Below, piece after piece: positions 27,031-34,188 of a stretch of 64,000 nt of DNA. The notes below the pieces were generated by a model. It saw only the letters and a list, made by a program, of their open reading frames with translations, had not been told where the DNA came from and made no database searches. This stretch comes from Frigoriglobus tundricola (GTDB taxonomy: Bacteria; Planctomycetota; Planctomycetia; Gemmatales; Gemmataceae): the NCBI RefSeq assembly GCF_013128195.2, contig NZ_CP053452.2, positions 930,001 through 994,000 of the forward strand. Reading direction: 5' to 3'. How positions within the stretch are numbered: position 1 is the stretch's first letter; the number at the start of each line of letters is the position of its first letter. Position numbers and translations under genes: made by a program.

Positions 27031-27361
27031 GGTGGAACACCCAGCCCGCACCGACCCGGCCGATCGTGGCTCGGCCGGCGACCTTCGCGCCGCGGAGGTG
27101 CAGGTCCGCGCGGCCCGGGTCGTCCGCCAACCAGTCGCAGGTGCCGGCGTCCCAGCGGGTCACGCGACCGCGCCCGCCGGACACCGGACCCTCGTAGTCG
27201 AGGTAGAATAATCGGTGCGGAACGTTCGGTTCGGCGGGAACGTCCGCCCCGACGACCGGTTCCGCGAGGAGCCGCCACGCCCGCAGCACGCCGCCGGCTT
27301 CCGCCAGGAAATCCCAGTGGGGGTGGGGCCAGTCGTGCGTGAGAATAACGAACCGCGGCAT
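26993..27361 (-). CDS. Stand-alone LigD 3'-phosphoesterase-like protein
   Basis: 122 residues. The start MPRFVILTHDWPHPHWDFLAE matches the His-rich motif of the DNA ligase D phosphoesterase domain (H-D-W-P-x-x-HWDFLLE). It is followed by LFYLDYEGPVSGGRGRVTRWDAGTCDW and ATIGRVGAGWVFHLRASRPG, the usual beta-rich order of the family (GxxxY/W-G-x-V, C-terminal WxLxR). The catalytic His and Asp of the N-terminal motif are present. In LigD this domain trims 3' ends before ligation; no Ku, primase or ligase gene is in the window. The gene overlaps the convergent gene by 38 bases and is divergent from smpB. Confidence 0.8.
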   Translation of the reverse strand: MPRFVILTHDWPHPHWDFLAEAGGVLRAWRLLAEPVVGADVPAEPNVPHRLFYLDYEGPVSGGRGRVTRWDAGTCDWLADDPGRADLHLRGAKVAGRATIGRVGAGWVFHLRASRPGWSPEG

Positions 27362-27500
27362 AGCAGGTGAGGGGCCGAGGGAGCCCCCATCCGAAACGGC
27401 CTACGAACGGTTTGGCGCGGCTGGTAGAATGCCCGCGTGGCGCCCGACCTTGTGCGGGCGCCAAGTCAGCAGCGGAACGACCGGCCCCAAGACGTGCATC

Positions 27501-28001
27501 ATGGCGAAGAGCGACAAGAAAGACAAGAAGGCGGACGCGGACGGCACCGTCAACATCTGCCGGAACCGCCGCGCGCTCCACGATTACGAGATCATTGATC
27601 GCCTCGAGTGCGGGGTGGTCCTCGTCGGCACCGAAGTGAAGAGCCTGCGGGACGGGCACGCGAACCTCGAGGACGCCTACGGCCGGATCGACGACAACAA
27701 CGAGTTGTGGCTGATCGGCGCGGAGATCCCGGAGTACACGTTCGGGAACCGCCTGAACCACAAGCCGAAGCGGACGCGGAAACTGCTCCTGCACCGGCGC
27801 GAGATCGCCAAGTTCGCCGCGGCCGCGGACGCGAAGGGGCTCACCCTGGTCCCGCTGCGGATGTACTTCAAGGAAGGCAAGGCCAAGCTGGAACTCGCGG
27901 TGGCGAAGGGCAAGCAATCGCACGACAAGCGCGAGTCGCTGAAGAAGGCCGACGCCCGCCGCGACATCGATCGCGCGCTGGCGGCGCGGCGGAAGAAATA
28001 A
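27501..28001 (+). CDS. smpB: SsrA-binding protein SmpB
   Basis: 166 residues. It binds tmRNA and brings it to stalled ribosomes. The match is clear: ICRNRRALHDYEIIDRLECG, VLVGTEVKSLRDGHANLEDAY, then TFGNRLNHKPKRTRKLLLHR, with the usual LVPLRMYFKEGKAKLELAVAKGK and a basic C-terminal tail (RRDIDRALAARRKK). Length is normal, with a lysine-rich N-terminal extension. ATG at 27501 is used; the open frame goes further up but lacks similarity. A long perfect hairpin follows the stop. Confidence 0.96.
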   Translation: MAKSDKKDKKADADGTVNICRNRRALHDYEIIDRLECGVVLVGTEVKSLRDGHANLEDAYGRIDDNNELWLIGAEIPEYTFGNRLNHKPKRTRKLLLHRREIAKFAAAADAKGLTLVPLRMYFKEGKAKLELAVAKGKQSHDKRESLKKADARRDIDRALAARRKK

Positions 28002-28010
28002 AACAAGAAC

Positions 28011-28105
28011 TCACCACAAAGGCACAAAGGACCACAAAGTAGAAGAAAAATAAATCTCTGTATTCTTGGTGCTCCTTTGTGCTGATCTTTGTGCCTTTGT
28101 GGTGA
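28011..28105. repeat. Perfect 19-bp inverted repeat of CACAAAG units after smpB
   Basis: Arms tcaccacaaaggcacaaag (28011-28029) and its exact reverse complement (28087-28105) enclose 57 AT-rich bases. The element sits between smpB and the next gene. Its repeated 9-base unit resembles the elements at 2597 and elsewhere. It may end transcription of smpB. Confidence 0.8.
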
Positions 28106-28135
28106 GGTTCTTCACCCGGACCAGGGAGGGTCGCG

Positions 28136-29209
28136 GTGCGGTTGGTCGCGCTGGCGGAATCCGAGTCGCACGTGTGCTGCCGGTACCGGCTCACCGCGTT
28201 CCGCGCCGCTCTCGCGGGCGCCGGGCACACACTCGAGGTCCGCGCGCTGCCGCGGAGCTGGTTCGGGCGCCTCGCCCTCGGCCGCGATCTCACGTCTTAC
28301 GACGCCGTCGTCCTCCAACGCAAGCTCCTCCCCCCCTGGGCGGTCGCGCTGCTGCGCCGGCGCGTCCGCCGGCTCGTGTTCGACTTCGACGACGCGGTGT
28401 GGCTCCGCGACTCGTACTCCCCCAAAGGGTTCGACGATCCGAAACGCGCGGCCCGGTTCCGCGCAACAGTGACCGCCTGCGATCTGGTGATCGCGGGAAA
28501 CGACTATCTGGCCGCCGCGGCACGGAAGTTCGTGCCCGCGGACCGCGTGCGCGTGATCCCGACGTGCGTGGACGTGGCGAAGTACCCGGTTGCCGAACAC
28601 GGCCCCGGTGGCGCCGTGCGTCTCGTGTGGGTCGGGTCGTCCAGCACCCTCAAGGGGCTGGAGCGCTTCGCCCCGACACTCAGCGCCATCGGGCGGGCGG
28701 TGCCCGGCGCGCGGCTCAAGCTCGTGAGCGATCGGTTCGCGGGGTTCCCCGGGCTGCCGGTCGAACGGTGCGTGTGGTCGGAGGCGACCGATGCCGAAGA
28801 GATCGCGGCGGCGGATGTGGGCATCGGCTGGGTTCCCGAAGACCCGTGGAGCCGCGGGAAGTGCGGGCTGAAGGTGCTCCAGTACCAGGCGGCGGGCTTG
28901 CCGGTGGTCGCGAACCCGGTCGGCGTGCAGGCCGAGTTTGTGCGGAACGACGAAACCGGGTTTCTCGCGACGACGACCGACGAATGGGTCCACGCGGTTC
29001 GCGCGCTCGCGGCCGACGCGGCGTTGCGAAAGCGCCTCGGCGCCGCCGGTCGCCATCAGGTCGAAGCCCGGTACAGCGTGGCCGCGGGCGGAACGAAGTG
29101 GTGTGCCGCGCTCGCGGACCTCGTGGCGCGGGTTGCGGCCCCCCGGCCGGCACGAATGATACGCGAAGCCGTCCGGCTTCCGAACGGGCGGGGGGTTCAT
29201 GTGGAGTGA
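28136..29209 (+). CDS. Glycosyltransferase (GT4-like)
   Basis: 357 residues from GTG 28136. It has a GT-B architecture with an N-terminal RLVFDFDDAVWLRDSYSPKG segment, seen in a group of GT4-like enzymes, then VRLVWVGSSSTLKGLERFAP and a C-terminal KCGLKVLQYQAAGLPVVANPVG (binding-site motif) with GFLATTTDEW. No signal or membrane span. Its end overlaps the start of the twin-kinase gene by 11 bases, so the two are probably translated together, which suggests a shared role in making a surface glycan. Donor and acceptor unknown. Confidence 0.83.
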   Translation: MRLVALAESESHVCCRYRLTAFRAALAGAGHTLEVRALPRSWFGRLALGRDLTSYDAVVLQRKLLPPWAVALLRRRVRRLVFDFDDAVWLRDSYSPKGFDDPKRAARFRATVTACDLVIAGNDYLAAAARKFVPADRVRVIPTCVDVAKYPVAEHGPGGAVRLVWVGSSSTLKGLERFAPTLSAIGRAVPGARLKLVSDRFAGFPGLPVERCVWSEATDAEEIAAADVGIGWVPEDPWSRGKCGLKVLQYQAAGLPVVANPVGVQAEFVRNDETGFLATTTDEWVHAVRALAADAALRKRLGAAGRHQVEARYSVAAGGTKWCAALADLVARVAAPRPARMIREAVRLPNGRGVHVE

Positions 29210-31061
29210 CGTGCTACGCAAGCTCGGTTCGCTGGTGGCGCCGCCGCTCGGTGCGGCCGTGCGCGCCGCGGGCCGCGTGTGGCACCTCTCGCCCGAAGGC
29301 GAAGCCCTCTTCGGCCCCGCCGGACCGGCGTTCGACCGGTGGCTCGCGGACGGCTCGGCAGAGGTGGTGAAGAGCGGCCCGCACCGCACCGTGTACCGGG
29401 TCACGCTCGAGGGCGGCACGGTCTACGCGAAGCACTGCCGCATCAACGGCCCGCGGGCGTGGGCGCGCGAGGTGCTGCGCCCGCCGAAAGCGCGCCTGGA
29501 GTTCGAGAACGCGGCCCGCCTGCGCGCGCTCGGGATCGGCGCGGCGGTCCCGCTCGCGTGGGGCACCGCGGACAGCGTCTGGCCCGGCGAGAGCTTCTTC
29601 CTCACACGCGACCTCGCTCCGGCGATTCCCTTCACCGATTTCATGGAAACGCGGTTCCCGGTGCTCGCACCGGCCGACCAGTGCCGGGTGCGCCGACAAC
29701 TGTCCCGCGGACTCGGCCGCTTCCTGGCGCACCTGCACAACAGCGGCGTAACGCACCCCGATCCGCACCCCGGCAACGTGCTGATCGAGTGGGAAGAACC
29801 TAACCCCCCAACCCCCTTCCTTAAGAGGGAAGGGGGGGGCCGACAGGCGTCTTTTGTCTTAAGCCCCTCTCCCCGCCCCGGCCCGCGAGAAGCTCCGCTG
29901 ACAGGGCCGGGGCGTGAACCGGGAGGGGTTGGGGAGGGGTCTTTTGTCTTCAGCCTCCTCGACGTCCACGCGGTGCGATTCGGCCCTCCCCTCTCGTGGG
30001 CCGAGAGCCGGGCGAACCTGATCCTTTACAACCGCTGGTTCCAGCTCCGGGCGAGTGCCGCGGACCGCCTCCGGTTCTGGCGCGAATACGTCCGCACGCG
30101 GACGGCGCTGCCGGTCACTCTGGCGGATCGCGGAAACGAAGAGGCGACGGAACTCGAACGGGCCACGCTCGGTTCCAACCGCCGGTTCTGGCTCGCCCGC
30201 ACGGCGCGCTACGCCGGCACACACCGGACCGTCCGCAAGCTGCGCGCGGACCGGGTGCGCGGGTTGGCGGTGCGGGATGTGTCGCCCGATTTCCTCAACG
30301 CCCTCCTCGCCGATCCGGACGCGGCGTTTGCCCGCCCCGGCACGAAGCTGCTCAAACAGTGCGTGAGTTCCACGGTCGCCGAGTTGCCAATGCCGACCCC
30401 CGACGGTCCCCGGACCATCATCCTGAAACGGGTGAACGTGCGGTCCGCGCTCGACCCGGTGAAGAACCTGTTCCGCTCGTCGGCCGCGCGGCGGTCGTGG
30501 CTCCTGGGTCACGGCCTCTGCGAGCGGTGGCTCCCGACGCCGCGGCCGCTCGCGATGTTCCACCGCACCCGCGCCGGAATTCTTCCCGCGGACGGGTATT
30601 TGCTCACCGAAAAGGTGCCCGACGCCATCGGCCTGCCCGAAGCGGTTCAAGCGTGTACCCACACGCCCACCCTGCGTACCTGGTCGGAACGGCTGGCGCG
30701 CGTGGTGCGAGCGATGCACGACCGCGGCGTTTCGCACCGCGACCTGAAAGCGCCGAACGTGATGCTCCGGGGCGCGGGGGTCGATCCCGCGACCGCGACG
30801 CCGGTGCTGATCGATCTGGTCGGGGTGCGGGCCGGTGCGGACGCGGTGCCGTTTTCACGGCGGGCGAAGGAGCTCGCACGGCTGAACGCCAGCTTTCTGG
30901 AAATGCGGCACGTCACGCGCAGCGAGCGGCTCCGCTTCTTGCGGGCGTATCTGGCGGCCGGGGCAAGAGAGCCGGACTGGAAAAGGTGGTGGAAGGCGGT
31001 ATCTGAGGCGACCGCGGCAAAGGTGGCGAAGAACCGCCGCGCCGGGCGCGCGATCGGATGA
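29199..31061 (+). CDS. Tandem lipopolysaccharide kinase-like protein (InaA/Kdo-kinase type), with an embedded repeat
   Basis: 620 residues with two protein-kinase-like domains. The first (about 50-260) has VKSGPHRTVYRVTLEGG and HNSGVTHPDPHPGNVLIEW, a catalytic loop with HPD instead of HRD. The second (about 380-600) has MHDRGVSHRDLKAPNVMLRG followed by PVLIDLVGVR, a complete HRD...N and DxD/DFG-like set. So the second half is the better candidate for activity. These domains resemble enzymes that phosphorylate sugars of LPS cores. At 29797-29951 a palindromic element is inserted in frame after NVLIEW, adding about 50 residues. ATG 29199 overlaps the upstream glycosyltransferase. Confidence 0.8.
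   Translation: MWSDVLRKLGSLVAPPLGAAVRAAGRVWHLSPEGEALFGPAGPAFDRWLADGSAEVVKSGPHRTVYRVTLEGGTVYAKHCRINGPRAWAREVLRPPKARLEFENAARLRALGIGAAVPLAWGTADSVWPGESFFLTRDLAPAIPFTDFMETRFPVLAPADQCRVRRQLSRGLGRFLAHLHNSGVTHPDPHPGNVLIEWEEPNPPTPFLKREGGGRQASFVLSPSPRPGPREAPLTGPGREPGGVGEGSFVFSLLDVHAVRFGPPLSWAESRANLILYNRWFQLRASAADRLRFWREYVRTRTALPVTLADRGNEEATELERATLGSNRRFWLARTARYAGTHRTVRKLRADRVRGLAVRDVSPDFLNALLADPDAAFARPGTKLLKQCVSSTVAELPMPTPDGPRTIILKRVNVRSALDPVKNLFRSSAARRSWLLGHGLCERWLPTPRPLAMFHRTRAGILPADGYLLTEKVPDAIGLPEAVQACTHTPTLRTWSERLARVVRAMHDRGVSHRDLKAPNVMLRGAGVDPATATPVLIDLVGVRAGADAVPFSRRAKELARLNASFLEMRHVTRSERLRFLRAYLAAGAREPDWKRWWKAVSEATAAKVAKNRRAGRAIG
29797..29951 (+). repeat. Intragenic palindromic element inside the twin-kinase gene
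   Basis: About 150 bases of GC-rich hairpins with no counterpart in kinases. It includes a hairpin ccccttcc/gggaagggg (about 29812-29838) and the core hairpin at 29876-29912 with arms cccggccc and gggccggg around the loop gcgagaagctccgctgaca, plus a direct repeat cttttgtctt at both ends of the core unit. The reading frame stays open and the kinase sequence resumes at SLLDVHAVRFG. The same core occurs twice in the coaC-like gene; the peptide PGPREAPLTGPG is identical in both. Confidence 0.85.
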
Positions 31062-31272
31062 ACCGAATGGCCGCGAAATGTGAAGAGGCACACTCCGAAC
31101 GGCCGAAAATAGACCGGCCGTGACGAATGCGCCGGCCCGAGATCGGATTGTCGAACCGAACACCAACAGTCGTGCCGAGCACCGGGGCCGAGCCCTCGTG
31201 TTGCCGGCTCCCGGCCGGTGGGGGGTCGTAAATTCGATCACGTGCCGAAGTTCTGTGTCGTGGGGCGACTGT

Positions 31273-32214
31273 ATGCCGTTTTCGCCGCTGCGCTCCCGCT
31301 CGCGCCTCGTACTCGCGGCCCTGGCCGTGCTGTTCGGCGCGGCCGCGGGGTGCGAAACGCTGCGGTCCGCGCCCGCCCCGCCCCCGCCGCGCGAGACCGA
31401 TGTGGGAGCCGCGTCGCCGCCGGCGCCCGTTCCGGCCCCCGCCCCGGCCGTCGCCTCGGTCGCGCCGCCCGGCAAGCACGCGACCCGGCACGACTACTAC
31501 GTGCTGTACCACGACTTCGAGCTGGACAAGACCGACCTGCTGTTCGCCGAACTCGACGCGCTCCCCGAGCAGGTGTTCGGGGAACTGAAACTGCCGGCGG
31601 GCAACACGGTGGTGCAGGTGTTCATTTTCGACACACAGGAGCGCTACGAGCGCTACATGTCGAAGAACTACCCGAACCTGCCGAAGCGCCGCGCGTACTT
31701 CCTGGCCGGCACGCGGCCCGGGATCGACGACCTGAAAATCTACACCTGGATGGGCGACCACATCGTCACCGATCTGCGGCACGAACTCACGCACGCCCTA
31801 TTGCGGAGCGTGCTGAAAGAGGTGCCGCTGTGGCTGGACGAGGGGCTGGCCGGGTACTTCGAGCTGCCGCCGCAGCAAGAGGGCGTGAACCCGCAGCACC
31901 TGGACGCCCTGCTCCGCTCGCCGTTCCAGCCGAACCTGGCGAAGCTGGAGACCTTCACCCAGGTGGCGCAGATGGAGAAGCCGCAGTACCGCGAGGCGTG
32001 GGCGTGGGTCCACTTGATGCTCCGGAGCGGACCGGGCGCGAAGAAGGTGCTGCACCAGTACCTCCAGGCGCTCCGCACGGACCCCAACCCCGGCCCGCTG
32101 CTGCCGAAGCTCCGCGAAGCCGTCCCGGACCCGGAGCAGGCGCTGGTCGACCACCTCGCAACGGTCGAGGTGCCCAAGGCCCGCCCGCGGACCCGGGGGG
32201 CCGGAGCGAAGTAG
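31273..32214 (+). CDS. Lipoprotein with HExxH metalloprotease-like domain (DUF1570 type)
   Basis: 313 residues. A lipobox-type signal (LVLAALAVLFGAAAGC, Cys27) is followed by a proline/alanine-rich spacer to about residue 65. The folded part has HDYYVLYHDFELDK, VVQVFIFDTQERYERYM, and DLRHELTHALLRS with HELTH at 170-174, then WLDEGLAGYFELP, giving the downstream Glu of gluzincin peptidases. This arrangement is typical of DUF1570 proteins in planctomycetes. It probably acts in the periplasm, anchored by lipid. ATG 31273 is chosen because it begins the lipoprotein signal. No protein substrate is known. Confidence 0.82.
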   Translation: MPFSPLRSRSRLVLAALAVLFGAAAGCETLRSAPAPPPPRETDVGAASPPAPVPAPAPAVASVAPPGKHATRHDYYVLYHDFELDKTDLLFAELDALPEQVFGELKLPAGNTVVQVFIFDTQERYERYMSKNYPNLPKRRAYFLAGTRPGIDDLKIYTWMGDHIVTDLRHELTHALLRSVLKEVPLWLDEGLAGYFELPPQQEGVNPQHLDALLRSPFQPNLAKLETFTQVAQMEKPQYREAWAWVHLMLRSGPGAKKVLHQYLQALRTDPNPGPLLPKLREAVPDPEQALVDHLATVEVPKARPRTRGAGAK

Positions 32215-32231
32215 CGTGAGGCGGTCCAATC

Positions 32232-32342
32232 GGGTGGCCGACTGGCTCCGACAGTCGGGGTCGCACCCCAGAGGACGGTTCTCGGTTCCCGACCAGGATA
32301 CTGCGCTCCCGAGCGGTTGCTGTCGGAGACAGCGGCCCACCC
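32232..32342. repeat. Imperfect inverted repeat (ctccgacag type) upstream of hldD
   Basis: Arm gggtggccgactggctccga (from about 32232) pairs imperfectly with tgtcggagacagcggcccac (to about 32340), enclosing about 60 bases. It fills the gap between the DUF1570-like gene and hldD. It looks like another dispersed palindrome; effect unknown. Confidence 0.5.
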
Positions 32343-32369
32343 GAGAAGACACCACGGAGGGTGGACACC

Positions 32370-33350
32370 ATGATCGCGGTCACCGGCGCGGCCGGGTTCA
32401 TCGGCTCGAACCTCGCGCACACGCTCGCGGCGGAAGGGTACCCGCTGCTGCTCGTCGATCACGACATCACGGCCGCCAAGGCCGCGAACCTCGTGGGGCT
32501 GTCGCGGTTCACGTTCAGCCGCCACGACCACTTCCTCGACGACCTGAAGGCCGGTAAGGTGCGGCCGAACTCGGTCTTCCACCTCGGCGCGTGCAGCGCC
32601 ACCACCGAAACGGACTGGGGCTACCTGCTCCGCAACAACGTCGAGTACACCCGGTCCCTGTGGGACTGGTGCGCGGCCAACGGCAAGCCGCTCCTGTACG
32701 CGTCGAGTGCCGCGACGTACGGGGACGGGTCGCGCGGCTTCGACGACCGCACCCCGCCCGCCGATCTCACGCCGCTGAACCTGTACGGCAAGAGCAAGAA
32801 CGATTTCGACGCCTGGGCGCTTGCGGAAGTCGCCGCGGGCCGGCCGCAGCCGCCGAAGTGGGCCGGGCTCAAGTTCTTCAACGTGTACGGCCCGCGCGAG
32901 CCGCACAAGGGGCGCATGGCGAGCGTCGTGTACCAGACGTGGCGGCAGGTGAAGGCGACCGGCGGCATGAAACTGTTCCGCTCCACCGAGCCGCGGTACC
33001 CGGACGGCGGACAGGTGCGCGACTTCGTGTTCGTCGGCGACTGCGTCAACCACCTCCTGTGGCTGTGGCGGAACCCGGTGGCGAGCGGGCTGTACAACTC
33101 CGGCACCGGCGCCCCGCGCACGTTCTTCGATCTGGCAACGGCCGTGTTCGCCGCGCTCGGCCTGCCGCCCCGCATTTCCTTCACCGACATGCCGGCCGAT
33201 CTGGCACGGCAGTACCAGAACTTCACCCGCGCGGAAGTGTCGAAGTTGCGGGCCGCCGGGTGCGGAATTTCCGCTACCGTGCTGGAAGACGGGGTGACCG
33301 ACACGGTACGGTGGCTGGAGGACCGGGCCGCGCCGCGGGCCGCGGCGTAA
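32370..33350 (+). CDS. hldD: ADP-L-glycero-D-manno-heptose-6-epimerase
   Basis: About 326 residues. It converts ADP-D-glycero- to ADP-L-glycero-D-manno-heptose for LPS inner core. NAD(P)-binding GAAGFIGSNLA is at the N-terminus; the catalytic set is SSAATYGDG (Ser) and YGKSKNDFD (Tyr-x-x-x-Lys). Family-specific stretches are FHLGACSATTETD, KFFNVYGPREPHKGRMASVVY and YPDGGQVRDFVFVGDCV. ATG 32370 has GGAGGG 8 bases before it and is preferred to GTG 32361. No other heptose genes are in the window, but the LPS-kinase-like gene nearby fits a core-sugar role. Confidence 0.92.
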   Translation: MIAVTGAAGFIGSNLAHTLAAEGYPLLLVDHDITAAKAANLVGLSRFTFSRHDHFLDDLKAGKVRPNSVFHLGACSATTETDWGYLLRNNVEYTRSLWDWCAANGKPLLYASSAATYGDGSRGFDDRTPPADLTPLNLYGKSKNDFDAWALAEVAAGRPQPPKWAGLKFFNVYGPREPHKGRMASVVYQTWRQVKATGGMKLFRSTEPRYPDGGQVRDFVFVGDCVNHLLWLWRNPVASGLYNSGTGAPRTFFDLATAVFAALGLPPRISFTDMPADLARQYQNFTRAEVSKLRAAGCGISATVLEDGVTDTVRWLEDRAAPRAAA

Positions 33351-33435
33351 CCCGCGCGCGGCCGGGGACATCGTAAGGGGCGGGCGAATCCGCTACCCTG
33401 ACGGTGTCGCCCGCTCCCCATACCGCGTGGCTCCG

Positions 33436-34188
33436 ATGAACTTCTTCGTCACCGCCGGCAACACGCAGTCCATGATCGACCGGGTGCGGTGCGTCACCAA
33501 CATCTTCTCGGGCCGCACCGGCGCCTCCGTGGCGCGCACGGCCTGGGGCCGCGGGCACACGGTCACGCTCGCCACCTCGCACCCGGACGTGCTGACCGAG
33601 TTCGGCATCAACCCGCGCGACCCCGGCGAGCGGTTCACGGTGGTCCCGTACCAGACGTTCGACGACCTGGCCGCGATCATGCAGAGCCAGTTCCGCACCG
33701 GCGCGTTCGACGTGGTGTGCCACTCCGCGGCCGTCAGCGACTACCTCCCGGCCGGCACCTACACGCCCGACGCGGGCACGTTCTTCAACGCCCGCACGAA
33801 CCGGTGGGAAGCGCACTCCGGCCCGGCGACGATGACCGAGCAGAAGGGCGGGAAGATCAAGAGCAGCGAGCCCGAACTCTGGCTGCGGCTGGTCCGCGCC
33901 CCGAAACTGGTGGACCGCGTGCGGCAGCCCTGGGGCTTCACCGGCATCCTGGTGAAGTTCAAGCTCGAAGTGGGACTGGGCGAGCAGGAGCTGGTGGAAG
34001 TGGCCGAAGCGTCCCGGCGCCAGTCGGACGCGGACCTCATGGTGGCGAACACGCTCGACGGCGCCCCGCACTGGGCCTACGTCGGGCCGGTCGCCGACCG
34101 GTACGAGCGGGTGCCGCGGCGCGAGCTGCCGGACCGCCTCGTGCTGGCCCTCGAAGACCGGTACCAGGAGCGGGCGCGCAATGGCTAA
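33436..34188 (+). CDS. Phosphopantothenoylcysteine synthetase domain protein (CoaB-like)
   Basis: 250 residues. It looks like a free-standing CoaB domain: MNFFVTAGNTQSMIDRVRCVTNIFSGRTGASVARTAWGRGHTV (TAGxT...D-x-VR...SG-x-G binding pattern), VVCHSAAVSDYLPAG (typical AAVaDY), GFTGILVKFKLEVG and DLMVANTLDG. In most bacteria CoaB is fused to CoaC; here the CoaC-like part is a separate gene that starts 8 bases before this one ends. ATG 33436 is preferred to GTG 33427. It may take part in coenzyme A synthesis; a second bifunctional CoaBC elsewhere cannot be excluded. Confidence 0.82.
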   Translation: MNFFVTAGNTQSMIDRVRCVTNIFSGRTGASVARTAWGRGHTVTLATSHPDVLTEFGINPRDPGERFTVVPYQTFDDLAAIMQSQFRTGAFDVVCHSAAVSDYLPAGTYTPDAGTFFNARTNRWEAHSGPATMTEQKGGKIKSSEPELWLRLVRAPKLVDRVRQPWGFTGILVKFKLEVGLGEQELVEVAEASRRQSDADLMVANTLDGAPHWAYVGPVADRYERVPRRELPDRLVLALEDRYQERARNG

